Assembly: GCA_963971225.1 (NCBI GenBank)
Contig: OZ020267.1
Span: 116,260,936 to 116,324,935, forward strand
Length of the DNA: 64,000 nt
DNA from: Melieria omissa
Lineage: Eukaryota > Arthropoda > Insecta > Diptera > Ulidiidae
Direction of reading: 5' to 3'
Shown: positions 1 through 11,847 of the stretch, one piece after another
How the letters are laid out: each line of letters begins with the position of its first letter
Position numbering within the stretch: position 1 is the first letter of the stretch
Notes under the pieces: generated by a model
Told to the model about the DNA's origin: nothing
Databases searched by the model: none
What the model saw: the letters and a program-made list of their open reading frames with translations, nothing else
Position numbers and translations under genes: made by a program

Positions 1-573
1 TCAGGCGCTGGAAGCTGGATGTTCGCATTGGCTGTCCGTGGTTCTGTCGTTTCGCCGAGCCGCGCACACAGTAGGCGGTCACAAGGAGAATGACCACCAG
101 CGCCAGCGCCAGGATGCTGCCCACAATCAGGGTGATGAGGCCGGTGGGCGGTGGCACAACGGTCTCCAGTAGCAGCGGTCCATCCACGGCGTTTTCCTCC
201 GGCTCGGCCACAAGGCAGATCTTCTTGCGACGGAAGACCAAGTGCGTGACATTGTTCAAAGCGCGGTTGAGTATCACCTCAATGGAAATGGTAACGTCCA
301 CTTCAGTGGCCCGTGTGCCGGAGCACTTCAGGCCGATGGCGAACGTTTGCACGGCGGTGGGTATTTCACCAATTTGCGAGATGTTCATGACGGGGCGCGG
401 CAGGACGGTCTGGTCCGAGGTGACGACATTGATGCTGTAGGGCAGGGGGCGGCCAGCCAGGCTTTGCCACGTGAAAGTTATATCGCGCACGTTCGCCGGC
501 ACCGGCACTATGAAGTTGAGGGCGTAGTTGTTGACGTGGCCCTCGCGTACGTAGTAGACTTCCGCCGAAACCC
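1..573 (-). CDS. dnt: Doughnut/Derailed-family RYK receptor, internal exon (WIF C-terminal part, TM, juxtamembrane)
   Basis: This exon belongs to a RYK-type, catalytically atypical receptor tyrosine kinase at the plasma membrane, the class that binds Wnt5 through a WIF domain in axon guidance. The minus strand is open for 190 codons and starts mid-codon (GG then GTT TCG GCG) just after a strong acceptor (T-rich tract, CAG at 574-576). Residues 1-120 are the distal WIF domain: AEVYYVREG near 3-11, FTWQSL at 33-38 and the paired cysteines C83 and C119. N-glycosylation sequons are at N63 and N107. Residues ~144-169 form one transmembrane helix, followed by basic residues and PMRTSSFQRL at the cytoplasmic start. 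As I remember the fly paralogues, the short juxtamembrane region and the PMRTSSFQRL ending fit Doughnut better than Derailed. The reading frame runs off the window edge with one base left over, so the kinase-like domain lies outside. The upstream exon with signal peptide was not found. Family assignment is firm; the choice of dnt over drl is likely. Confidence 0.88.
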
Positions 574-1211
574 CTGAAAAAAACAATATTAGGTGTTAAG
601 AAAATAAATAACAAGTACGAAGGCGACCGAATCGCATACATGTGCCTATACATGAGCAAGGGGCAGGGGGGTTCGCAGTCGTGAGAAAATTTGTAAATTT
701 AAGTGATGCCACCCAATAAAGGGCAACAACAATCAGACTACAACTTAGAAATTGTTGACTAGCAAATTCCGCTACAAAAGCACGTCTGCCTAATTTCATT
801 TGTTTTTTTTTCAAATGCTTTTGATGTGCTAGCACCGCACTGCTTGAAAAGTGCGCAGCCATCAAGTCAACCACGTAATGTGACATGCACCAACACTAAC
901 GCCGGCAGCGGGGCCGACTGCAGCAATAAACAACAAGCAGACAAGAAATTTCGGTAATATAATTGGGGAAGTTCATCATTCGATGTGATTGTCAAAGTAT
1001 GGGGGCTGCCTCGTGCCGCTTGTGGAATGCCGACACTCACCCGCGCGTGTACATGCCGCATGTCGCACGCTGATTGCCGTCACCAATTTGAACGCAGCGC
1101 CGCGTTGCTGCTGGCTTGCCGGCCGTAACGCCACAGCATTAGTTGGTTCGTTGCTCGAGTGTGCCAGTCAGGGCCGCATTTGAGGTACTCTGTTGTCGTT
1201 GTGGTTGCATT

Positions 1212-1251
<40 letters not shown>

Positions 1252-2416
1252 GCACACGCTTCATTAGTGGCAACAGAAGATGGTAACGCTATCTTTATAA
1301 ATAAATACACGAGCAAGTATGTACGTGCAGCGATGGAAATCCCCAAAAATTTATGGATAATCCCAGGATCAACGAATCGGGATTCTGACATTTGCAACGA
1401 CGAGGTAAAAGGACGAAGTAACAAGTTTGTTATAGCGAGAGAGAAAATTCGAGATTCGTTCGATTTCGAAACGCTCCTTACCTCAATCAATAAGTCAAAT
1501 CAATTGATTAACTTTAACTAAGTTTTTGATGATTTGAAGTGATTCCTGACTGAGGTCGACGGGATTTTGAGCAAATCCCAGCTTTCGGTGTCCCATCCCT
1601 GCGGAGTGATTGAAGCGGTGCACACGCGCATGCCACCGGAATTTCAACAACTTCCAATTGCAGCGCTGCAACACATCATCGATTGCTGTTTCACGTTGGC
1701 TGTGGCACCGTTGTTGCCACTTGTGCCGCGCAAATCTCACTTGCAATTTCCACAATCGACAATCGTGCCCCACCGTTTTCTGCAAACTTTCCGTTTTACT
1801 GCCGACAATTTTTAATTGTTGCCTTGCCTCAACTACGCGCTCACCATCGCCGAAACGACTTTATTTGCGCCATTGTTTTAGTCATTGGTTGCAGCGATTT
1901 CTCACAAACTAATTAAAAATACCCAATGCAGCTGCAAGCGGCTCATAGCGCGTTATTGCCGCGTATAAATTTCGACGATTTTGCAATTTCATTTCCAGCG
2001 CTGGCGACCGCTGTATTTTGTCTGCACCCTCGCTGGTCCATGGGCGCACCCGTGTCGGCAGTAGTTTTGGACGTGACGGCGTGGTGTTGTTGTTATGGCG
2101 GTCGCTCTGGCGGCAACAGCAAATACTTTATTTGTTCTAATTTGCCACTTTTGTGAAGGTAACGAACGATTTGTCTCTCGTCTTGAAAACTGAATAGACA
2201 GCGCGGACGAGCAAAGTGTAAGTTGTACACAACCCGAAGTCGTGCAAGTCGAAAAATATCCTCATCGAACATGAAATTTCTGCCACAACTTGTCGCGGTT
2301 CATAAAGAAGAAAGGGAATACTTGCCTGTTCCAATAGTGTCGCGCTGAAAGCGAATTTCTACTCGAGCTGCGGAGCACCAAGTGGCGTTATTGCTTTGGT
2401 GATAACAAGATTTTGT
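574..2416. other. Non-coding, putative dnt intron
   Basis: This is sequence upstream (in dnt sense) of the exon acceptor. It holds a CA microsatellite and short unrelated open frames with no recognisable protein. I see no gene here. Confidence 0.6.
1213..1249. repeat. (CA)n microsatellite
   Basis: About 18 uninterrupted CA dinucleotides. Open frames running through it are artefacts of the repeat. Confidence 0.97.
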
Positions 2417-2420
2417 TTAA

Positions 2421-2657
2421 CCCTATCGAGACTACTGGGATAATACGTCCCAGCATCGTTTTGATGTCCCTCAAAACAATTATTCAGATCTTATGACCCA
2501 CGCAAAATATTTATTCGGAATCTGTGTCCCCGAATAAAAGGTTGATTTCAGAATTTGTGAGTATCCAACATAATTTGTTGAGTCCAACTTTAATAGCATG
2601 GAAGCATTTCCACTGAGAGTGTTTTGGATTTCAAAACTAAACTCCGTCCCGAAAGGG
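2421..2657. mobile_element. TTAA-flanked piggyBac-like MITE (237 bp)
   Basis: TTAA occurs directly outside both ends (2417-2420 and 2658-2661). The ends are imperfect inverted repeats: CCCTATCGAGAC on the left, and CCCTTTCGGGAC when the right end is read on the other strand. TTAA duplication and CCC-type ends are typical of the piggyBac superfamily. There is no coding capacity. Confidence 0.75.
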
Positions 2658-2724
2658 TTAATACCGTCGACGGATGTGTGCAGATTTTGGATAAGGACAT
2701 GGACGTTTGTCGGTCATGTTTTAA

Positions 2725-3244
2725 CCCTTTCGGTTATTCTATGCCATATGGCATAGCCGCTTTTCAGTGCCTGTTTTAGGTCAAAAACTTGTGGATACTA
2801 TATTTTTATATTTTTGTATTTTTTTCTGAAGGTTTTTATATCAAATAATGAAAAAAATATTTTGATTAGTGTACCAAGTAAAATGTAGGGGTACAGAAAG
2901 TGCGCAGTCCTATCGAGCTGCGTATTTTGCAAAAAGAGGTCACTTCGTACTTTTATTTATTCTATTGCAAAAATCAATTTATTTTATAGGTTTATGTAAG
3001 TAATCTAGTAGGTATTTATTGCTTTAGTAAGTGTAAAAAAAGTTAGATTCCAAAAATAGTTCACTAAGGCTGTACGATTTTTTTTTATTTCTTACTATGC
3101 CATATTTCATGATGCCCAAAAATCACTTTTTTGAACAATATTTTAAAAAATGACTTTTGATTATTCATTATGTAGGCTTAAACAGTAATAAAATGGAAAA
3201 GAATGATTTTTAAAGTTAAAAACAAAAAAGAAGTACCGAAAGGG
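2725..3244. mobile_element. TTAA-flanked piggyBac-like MITE (520 bp)
   Basis: It is flanked by TTAA (2721-2724 and 3245-3248) and has a perfect 10-bp inverted terminus CCCTTTCGGT. The right end matches the right end of the neighbouring element at 2421 for seven bases, which suggests related ends. The interior is AT-rich and non-coding. ATGCCATATGGCAT, a perfect 14-bp palindrome, lies just inside the left end. Confidence 0.8.
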
Positions 3245-3534
3245 TTAAGATAGCTGATGCTACTTTAGGAAAAACGGGTTTGGCACGTAAATCGAAGCTC
3301 AATAACAAAGACGAAGACTGTATCTTTGTCGGAAGACACATCTCGAGGAAGCATGTTCATGAAAAGATGGGACTGGGGCAGAGGCACCCAGAGAGAGATC
3401 AAACGGGACTAGGGACTATTATGGCCAATACAGAAAGTAATGACTCTTAATATATCCCCTAAGTATAGGCCAAGCAGTCTTTCCGTCTGAATATATTTTG
3501 CAAATCAGTGCGAAGTGCATATGAAGAGGTTTAA

Positions 3535-3819
3535 CCCTAGAAGGGTAACCTTCGTCGATTCGACGAACACCACATACAGTATTCTGCAGTATTCGTTTTC
3601 GCGAATTCCTAGTTTAGTCTGATGACAGTTTAATCTACAATGCCCCGTAGTAATTCTTAGATTATTCTTTGAAAAGCTCATGCATTCCTCGCATCTTTTC
3701 TTATCATACGTCCCGATAATCGCCTTGGAATGTTCTAGTCCTGGTTGGCTATCCTTGTATTGATTCCTATTGATTATCTCGTGTTTCCTAGTTAGAAGCG
3801 ATAGAGCTCCTTTTCCCAA
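3535..3819 (-). pseudogene. Possible piggyBac transposase C-terminal cysteine-rich remnant
   Basis: The minus-strand frame contains KKRCEECMSFSK, then LRITTGHCRLNC and a further C. This cysteine spacing, with a basic/threonine stretch before the second pair, resembles the C-terminal zinc-binding domain of piggyBac transposases, which follows the DDD catalytic core. The second pair is C-x3-C where C-x2-C is usual, and no catalytic region is visible upstream. The frame runs directly out through the left terminal repeat. The location inside a TTAA-bounded element is the main support. It could also be a chance frame. Confidence 0.3.
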
Positions 3820-4359
3820 GCCACAAAAAGGTTCTGGGCCGACTAAGGGGGTAGAGACGCCCCTCCTGCGGGGTTATCAGAAGAATGAATTGCAAAATTT
3901 TTGGAATTGGTTAATTAATTAGTTATTAATTAGTTAAGTTAATTAGTTAGTTAATTAGTAAGCATGTAAGTTAGTTAAATAGTTTATTAGAATTGTAAAA
4001 AATTTGTTTGTTTACTTTTCATTAGTGTTTTAAGGAATTATAATTGTGTTTTTGTCGTCATGGAGAAGCCATGTTTTGTTTTTCACTTTATTTTAATTTT
4101 AATTAATTTTTTTATTTCTGATACTCATTCTGATCTCAAAAATAAGTGTATCTCAACATAAATTACTCAAAAATACACAAATAATGTTAAAAAATATATA
4201 CGGTGCGAATTATTTGCAAAAAATGGGTATGTATAATTATATAATGAAGTTTGAGTTTATACGATTTCTAATTCTTCCAAAAATCGGAGTTGAATACGAC
4301 TTCGTTGATTCGACGAAGATTACCAACAACGTATGTAAAAGATGATTACCCTTCTAGGG
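3535..4359 (-). mobile_element. TTAA-flanked piggyBac-like element with possible transposase remnant (825 bp)
   Basis: TTAA flanks lie at 3531-3534 and 4360-4363. The termini are 14-bp perfect inverted repeats CCCTAGAAGGGTAA. A subterminal motif, TTCGTCGATTCGACGAA and its near-copy, recurs near both ends (about 3551 and 4300). The interior contains a TTAG/TTAATTAG-rich stretch at 3905-3990. A short minus-strand frame at the left end may be the end of a transposase (separate entry). Calling it piggyBac rests on the target site, the CCC ends and that weak protein resemblance. Confidence 0.82.
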
Positions 4360-4363
4360 TTAA

Positions 4364-7300
4364 TATAGTGAAATGTGTAGGGCGGCATTCAAAATGTAGG
4401 TGGATGAAGATACTTTTTGTTCATGACTCAGCATATTTGCCCACACTGCGCCGTCCCGTATGTGGAAGGGGTAGGCGACGTTAGCTCGAAAGTAATTTGA
4501 AATGCTTTACTTGTTCCGCACGAGCATTGACAACGAGTCATTTTGCACAATAGATTGATTGCCGCATTAACACTCGAGCAATGTAAAGCAGCGCCGTCGG
4601 CAGTGTGCATGGAAATGCGGCAAATGATAAGGTGTGGGCCCGAGCCAGTGCGGACCCACTTACCGTCCTTATCATGAGGATGCACGTCATGGCCATAGAA
4701 ACACTTGCCACATGGCCAAGTGTGCTGCGTGCACGAGTGTGAGCGCCTGCAAGCAAGGGGTAGGCACTTATGTGCTTTGGTCAATGTTAAAAGCCTAATT
4801 GACGTTGATGGAGAGATGGTGTACGGTGTGCGAGTGATGTAAAGGCCGCAGCGCTCATAAGAAAATATTGACAAAGCAATTTTGTAGCACAACAATTAAG
4901 CACTTAAGAGTGGAAATGTGCCAGTGGCACTGGGCGGATGTGAGCACGACGTGGCAAGGGCGGCATTTCGAGGAAGCTTTAAAAACCTTGTTCAATGAGC
5001 GAGTATGAATGGAAAATGAGCCTGAACCAGTGTGGTAGTGTGCAGAAAAAAATCGTTTCAAAGGACAATATTAAGCATACTTAAGAGCAGTTTTCAGAGG
5101 CGACACACAGACAACTGTGGTAAACATGGAGAAGCCAGCTACCGCGAACGAAATTAGATTCAGCCACAGCGAAAATGTTGTAAGTAGTCAAAGTGAAAAG
5201 TATTTGCAACGATGGAGAGCCAAAATTGAAGAGCAAATCCAAGTATAATGAATGGAAGAAATCCTTGAAAAAAGAAACTGCACAAAATACAACTTGAGGA
5301 GTGCATGCAGCAGGAACACGGGGCATACTGCGAACATGGAGTACAAAATAATCCGCAACAAAGCGCCCGCATCTGTGCAGGGGAGGCGTGTGATTGATTT
5401 TGGCAAACCCACAAGAACGGAAGATTGCCAAGCAGGAAACCTCTCAAACGGGTATCTTGAGATGCCGCAAAAAGTGCATTTAAATTGATTAATACTCGTT
5501 CACGGCGGCAACAGGACAGCACAGCAGATGAAAAAGATGCGGTGACGCACGGCGCATGTATAATAATGAGCAGCTTAGGCGCGACTCGGCTTCTTATGTT
5601 GCGGCTCAAAGGCAGCCCGACAAGGCGCTAACGGTGAAATATGGCTAGCTAGCTAGAGACGCACGGGGGTGCCGCAGATTCAATAAATGTTAAATTGTAA
5701 AAAATTTTGCAATTGCGTTTATAATTCACACCGAATGCATGTGTTTACTCCTCGCGCCCCGTTTGTTATTTTATTATTTTTTTAGCACTTCGACTGACAG
5801 CACGGCGAGACAAATGCGCACCCATCGCACTTAATAAAGAAAAGTAATTTCCGCAAAATGCGCGTTGATAGACAACGTGGCAACGTGGCGTGCCCTGCCG
5901 CAATCCCCCCATTCGCCCGTTCCGCACGCCCCGTTTACCTTTGAGTTGGCCGCCCGTCTCCGCGGCTATGCACGTCTATTACGTTTTTAATCCGCTTTAA
6001 GCCCGGGCTGTCACACAGAGCAGGAGAGCGAGGAAAGCGGCAGCTGCGAACGCGCCACCAAAGACGCATCAAAAGCGAATCAACACCGAAAAGGCATCTC
6101 GACGAGGAGGAGCGGAAACGGGGACTGGGCAATGTTTTTGCACTTTTAGCAAATTCACACCTTTTGCGTTTTAGTCACCAGCAACACCGCCGAGAACATC
6201 AGCCACGAGTGAAAAATGTCAACGCCGACATTAACGTCGGAAGCGTTGCCAGTGTCAAGCGCGCCATCATTCGCATTGGCATGCTGGCATATCCTGTGAC
6301 AAGCCAACCGGGAGGCGGGCGCGCTCGTCTCAGCATCGCACAGCACTACATCACACCACGGCCACCAGGCCAGCGCGCTGGCGTTGAGCCTCACCTGATG
6401 AAAAGGTGATTTCACGCGCCCTTATTTCCGCATAAAGTGCATTATCTATCGCACACATTTGTCCCATGCTCGCAGACAGTCACATCCACGCACACATACA
6501 CACACACACATAAAGCCGGCTTCATGGCGGCACGCTTCCCGCTTATCGCCAGTACAACAGCAACCAGTAAGCGGTGCGACGAGGGGTGTCCGCAGGAAGT
6601 CAATTTTCGCGTACGCATCAAAGCAGATCGCTCCGCTTTGCGTTTGTGCGCGCCAAAGTGGCGCCACTGCGGCCGCAGAATCCGCACAGGTAGCAATGAT
6701 GTTTGTGAGCTTTACTTACGTGCATATAGGCAACACGCCACCGTCAAAGCATCATCTAAAGTAGCGGCGCCTTTCGACACTTTCCGCCTACAACAAAGGA
6801 CGCGAATTTTCAGTTCACATTGTGTGCACCATTCACATAATTTTGTGCGAAAACAAGAGCTACAACCAAAAAACCTCGACAACGCATTTGGAAAGTACTT
6901 CAAAATGCACAAAGAAGCTGCACAAAATGTTGCAGATCACGCAAACTCTTTACTTCTGCTTTTGCCGTGATCCTGATTCTGGTTCGCAATTAGACAATTT
7001 CGCGCAATGTGAACTTCTTTAGACAAAATATAATAACATCAGGGAAGCTGGAAGGAATCGCCTCGGAACTGAATAAACTCTGGGGGTTTTGTTTTTATTA
7101 AAAGCATATATCCAGCGTGCGTTGCTAAACATGTAGATCGCTGTGTTCAAGGTCAAGGGCAGTTTCTTCATTCTCAGATGAAGACGACATTCTCAGCATC
7201 ACACAGAACGCCCAAAAAGTGAATCTGGCTGTATCGGCATCATGCATTTTCGAAATTCGAATTGGTGTCGTTCCGAAATCGCAACGAAATCGCATGTGTG

Positions 7301-10300
7301 TGCGCACGGATTTACTATAAAATCACAGTTCCACGAAGCTGTCAGCTTTTTGCGCATACGGAAACAGAAACTGAAGACCCGCACTCAGCCCACTTCGAAG
7401 TGGTTCTTTGCTTCTCGGTATGCCTGCAAAGCAGTGGAAACTGTTAATTTTATAAATTTATGCCAAGTCATGCCCCGTGCATAATAAAACCATCAGCAGG
7501 ACCATAGCGCAACAATGGCACAACCAATAAAAAATCGTTTATTGTTGGCAGCAACAATAACAGCAGCGCGCAAATAGCAGATAAAGGTGATAGGGAAGCG
7601 ACGACAGCGCTTCTGTCGGCGACAGGACAAAATTGAAACGTTCACGCGTTCACTGGTGACTGCCTTGGGCGTCTGCCCGGCTGACAGTGGAGCGCAGGAA
7701 AACTAGGGAAAATAAAAGAAAAACAACAGGAAGAAAAGAAATAAAGTGAAAAATCATAAAAGCAACACACAATAGCTGCGAATAAAATGCGAGCAAAATA
7801 ACAAAGGCCGAAGACGGCAACATTTCTGCAAAGAAACGTTCCGCATCGCACGGAGCACAAGGAAAACGAAGGCGTCGAGAAGCGGCAAATGAATAAAAAA
7901 CGCATAAAAGTGGCTGCCAGAGGCGAAAGGGAGCTGCTCGCGGGCAGCGGGTTGGCACGTTCAGCATGCCGCGGCATGACAGATATGGATAGACGGACAG
8001 ACAGATAGGCAGACATCAGGCATCAAACTCAACGGCGACGGAGCAAATGGCGGTGCCCGGGGCGCAGCTACGTTTAACATCGGCCTCGACAACAAACACC
8101 AGCACCGACAAGCTCCACAGCGTTGGCAATGCAACAATGGGGAGCGCATTAAAAAGTGTCAAATATCCTTTTTTCTCGTCCTGTGCCCGGCGAGTGCCTC
8201 CTTCGCTGCCTTACTTTGATTTCTTTCCGCGCCGCGTGCTGGAACAATGGCCACACTGGTGGAGAGCTGTGGCGAAATGTAAATGCGATTTAGGAATAAA
8301 GAAAACGCACAGGGGCCGCATTTTTTCCACACTCTACACTACTTTCATTCATGCTCGACGCTGATCTCGAGCCGTAAAGTTGCCGGCTGAAGTGTTGGCT
8401 GATTGCTAGCGAGGGGCGCAGCGCTCAAGCGAATTGAAATGAAAAAGTAGTAAGCAAGACAAACCAGCAAAAAGTAGGAATTAAGTAAATTGATTCTTTT
8501 ATTGCTTTGGAAATATTTTCCATTTTTTTTTTTTACAAATTCTTTTCTTATTTTTTAATACACATTTTTCGTTCCCGCTGCTGCCGTTTATTTTCAGTAA
8601 ATTCTCCTCACGCTGCAGCAGGTTTCGATGGTGAGGTGGAAGACAAGGCGGCTGTAGTGTGATGGCAGTAGAGGCCGTAACCGGAGACTGTCGAATAATT
8701 AAGAGGACAACAACAATGTGTTCTTTGCTGTTAAATGGTTTGACACTGGAGAAAGGTTCAGCAATTCGACGGCTGAAGGAAGCCAACCCGGAGATGCACA
8801 AGTCAGTAGACAGATTTTAATCTCCTGAAATGTCTTAAGTCGGACTGCTGCAGTCGCTGCCAAACCCCTCTAACAATGTCACAGACTGACATGCGCAACA
8901 ACATTCACAACAATGGCCGGCGCAGAGCAAAGCAGCCAGCCTACACACACGGCTATAAGTTACGTACGGACGCTCACTGCCAGCTGCTGATGCTGAAGCG
9001 GGCAGACAAAGGGGCATTTTGAGCGCATTTAAGGAAATCTGGCTTAAACATTTTCATCAACAAAATGACTACTGATGGGATTATGTCGCATTTCCGCTTT
9101 AAATTTTCCGAACAACTACACCGGCTACAGAAATGTAACAGATGAACAGAACTGCAGCAACGGAGAAATTTGCATTTTTCATTATTGCTGCGTAGCAGCA
9201 GCAACAAAAACTGCAGCCTGAGTGCTCGGTTACCGCACAGGCATGACAACCTGTCAACCCCATTCGTTTGCCGCGGGTGTGACACGCCGCCCACACCCCA
9301 CGACAGCTGTCTTTGCCCGGCGTTGAGGACAAATTGCCAAATTGCAGCAACTTAAAAATTTAATTCCGTCGCCACTGTTGCCCCACTCCACCCTCATTTG
9401 CACTTCTTTTGTGCATGCGCATTTTTGCGTCAATTTCCGCAGTCGTTAAACCTTCAAATTCGTATTGAAGCATGTAAACATTAAACAAATTCCAGCTCAA
9501 CACAGCGCACTAGCGCGAGGCAGTTGGAGGGTGGTGGCCAGGGCCGCTGAAGTCCTGCCGAATTTCGCGTCTCAATTGCACTCGATTTCCAATTCAGGAG
9601 GTATTACTCTTGATTTATGCATTGCGCGACTTTAACACGCCGCGGTGCCACGTTGCAGCCCACATATACGCTCGCGTCGACTCGGAGTCCGTGAGTGCGG
9701 TGCACGCGCAACAATGGCGCTGCGGATTTGCGAGCACCTGGAAATGCACACGCGAGTACATTCAAGCCTTGCCAGCTGCTATGGCTGCTGCCATTGCCAA
9801 TGCCGCTGCCACAACGTCATACAACCACACGTACCCCACTGTACTGGCCACCGATTGTGACGCGCCCAACGCCCTTGAGCCGCGCGTTTTCCAAACTGAG
9901 CACAATTGACTTTGCCACAATTTTCGACTTAAAATTGAGTCTGAATTGTGTTCATTTGGATGGAAATTTTCAACAGCCCCAAAAAGCAAACTGAAAATTT
10001 CGAAAAATTATAGCAGTCAGTTTGTGCCGTCGTTTTTTATGTGGTTTGGCATTGACCGTCAGATATGAAAACAAACAACATTTTAAAATACGAGATTTCA
10101 ATGAGATGATAAAAAGAAAGCACAAAAATCATAACAGAATTACGATAAGCCGCAGCGCACTCAGTAGTGGAATTTAATATTTCACCAAGCGATAAACAGT
10201 GAAAAGCAATCAAGTAAACCATGCCTACAAATAGATCTTCACCGTAGACCTACGTTGGGGTCGTTTTCGACCAAATGTTTTTTTTGTAAATCCTAAAGTT

Positions 10301-10473
10301 TTACAATTTGTTATTATTTTTAGCCTTTTTTTCATGACTTTCTTGCTGGGATGTTATCTATCGCAATCAAACCGTTTAATGTTTTAAGAACTAAGTTGGC
10401 TTTGCATTTTTTGTAATTTGTGTGTGTGATTTTAATTTGGGTCCGACCCGTTTTCGACCCGTTTTTTTGTTGC
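4364..10473. other. Non-coding host sequence, no gene recognised
   Basis: Six kilobases of mixed composition with many CA/CAA runs, including a CA-rich tract around 6490-6510. Open frames reach about 180 codons but have low-complexity composition and overlap on several frames and both strands. None resembles a known protein. A weak ratchet-like junction (CATCAG|GTGAGG on the minus strand) lies near 6392. Confidence 0.5.
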
Positions 10474-10477
10474 TTAA

Positions 10478-10748
10478 CCCTCCGAAAACCGACAATTTTT
10501 CAAACGGCCAAAGCCCAACAAGGTCTCCAGGGACCTCTTCTGTAATATTGCAAATAATTGTTTAATGTAGTGTTACATAATGTATGTAGATGTGTTTGGA
10601 AAGCCAAAAAGCTAAGCTTCATGTATATTTTTTAGTAAACATATATGTATTTTTTACTACATACAGATAGGCAAAAACGTATAAAATACAAAATAATTGC
10701 TTTTCAAAACGCCATGGGTCCCTATGGACCTTGTTGGGCATCGGAGGG
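10478..10748. mobile_element. TTAA-type MITE with long subterminal inverted repeat (271 bp)
   Basis: The ends are CCCTCCGA and its complement. The left flank is TTAA (10474-10477) and the right flank is TGAA (10749-10752), one base changed from a perfect duplication. Further inside, GCCCAACAAGGTC is followed by a CCAGGGACC-like block at the left and repeated inverted near 10713-10740, so the single strand could fold into a long hairpin. It is non-coding. Confidence 0.65.
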
Positions 10749-10869
10749 TGAAGCAGCAACATATCATGTAATTAGGCACAGGCTCCTCGTCAAAGCTCAA
10801 ATCCGAAAATTGTCTACTACTTATTGCGATCATGAAGCCAACTATAGAGTTTATCGGTAGAGTGTAGAG

Positions 10870-10966
10870 AACCGCCGTAGCTCAGCTGGCTAGTGCGTTG
10901 GGCCGCGAGTCAAATGCGACGCTCGAACCCAGGTTCAAGACTCCGTTGCTGCTAACATGGTTATTT
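10870..10966 (+). mobile_element. tRNA-derived SINE head, truncated
   Basis: GCCGTAGCTCAGCTGG at about 10874-10889 is a good polymerase III A box, and GGTTCAAGACTCC at 10932-10944 is a B-box-like sequence. The same CCGCCGT-GCTCAG-TGG-TAGTGCG head occurs in the complete SINE at 50581. No cloverleaf with a 7-bp acceptor stem can be drawn, so this is not a tRNA gene. It ends where mariner sequence begins, so the 3' body is missing. Confidence 0.6.
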
Positions 10967-10969
10967 TTT

Positions 10970-11847
10970 CGCTAACGGTTGTTTTTTCGTATTTCATTGA
11001 ACACGTCTGTCAAACAAATGGTTGTGTACCACTCAGAATTGACCGTTAAACATTGCTCTAATGGCACATTACCCACATGACCAGTTTTGCCGAAGAAACA
11101 GGCGACCATTTTCTCGATGTGCTGCGTGTCCGAACAACTTTTGTTGAATTTGGCTCGTCTTAGAAGACCCACACGTTCGATTGCTGTTTTGTTTCGGGCT
11201 CATACGCATATATCCATAATTCGTCACCTGTCACGATCTTATAAACGTCTTTCGAAGTACCGCGATCGAATTTTCCATAATTTCTTTGCACCAATCGACA
11301 CGAGCCTTTGTTGAGCTATTGCCTAATTATGCGGGATCCAACGAGAACATATCTTCCTGACAGCTAAATGTTCATGCAATATCGAATGCACAGCCGTGGA
11401 ACTAATGCCCAAAGATGCCTCTATCTCATGGTATGTCACATGATGATCTTTAATTATCAGTTCACGCACAGCATCGATGGTTTCTGGCACAATGACCGAT
11501 TTTGGACGACCTTCAGAAAATTCGTCCTGGAGCGAACGGCGACTACGCTTGAATTCGTTAAACCAGTTATAAATTGTCTTGAGGGTTGGTGCTTCATCAC
11601 CAAATGCCGAATGAAGGCGATCGAAGCACTGTTGTTGAGATAATTCACTTCGAAAATCGTAACAAATTATTGCTTGAAAATGTTCACGAGTTAAATCCAT
11701 TTTTTCGACCGAGATGAATTTTTCAAATCAGTGTAAACAACACAAATGGCGCTTGAACATCAAAGTGTTCTAAGCACGTTTATGGTAAAAAATGACAAAC
11801 TTTTCAATGGCAATTTCATATTTTTCGAAAACTTACTAGACCATCCC
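10970..11847 (-). mobile_element. 3'-truncated mariner element
   Basis: The 5' end of the element is intact. Read on the minus strand it starts GGGATGGTCTAGTAAG next to a TA at 11848-11849, followed by an untranslated leader and a transposase start at 11700. The other end is missing: coding similarity stops near 10973, before the second catalytic aspartate, and no matching inverted repeat is found to the left. The element abuts a SINE head. Confidence 0.8.
10973..11700 (-). pseudogene. Mariner transposase, N-terminal two-thirds, frameshifted
   Basis: The first 125 codons are intact from ATG at 11700. They include the paired helix-turn-helix DNA-binding region (LKTIYNWFNEFKRSRRS, then GRPKSV and a second HTH ending at HLAVRKICSRWIPHN). 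After that the frame breaks. The next catalytic-core piece, IVTGDELWIY (around 11220-11250), holds the first aspartate of the DDD triad in another frame. ACFFGKTGHV and NSEWYTTICL follow in a third. The HHDNA and SPDLAPSD segments with the other two aspartates are absent, so the protein is dead. Confidence 0.85.

Noticed and set aside
1200..1260. Histidine/threonine-rich peptide
   Set aside because: Produced by the CA microsatellite.
4640..4680. Upstream dnt exon ending at a GTAAGTGG donor (minus strand, 4658-4666)
   Set aside because: The phase would fit the dnt exon, but the preceding residues show nothing of the proximal WIF domain.
6380..6400. Third ratchet splice site (TTTTCATCAG|GTGAGG, minus strand)
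   Set aside because: Weak donor (GTGAGG) and short pyrimidine tract; kept only as a note.
10870..10950. tRNA gene
   Set aside because: Polymerase III boxes are present but no acceptor stem or cloverleaf can be formed, and the same head occurs in a SINE at 50581.
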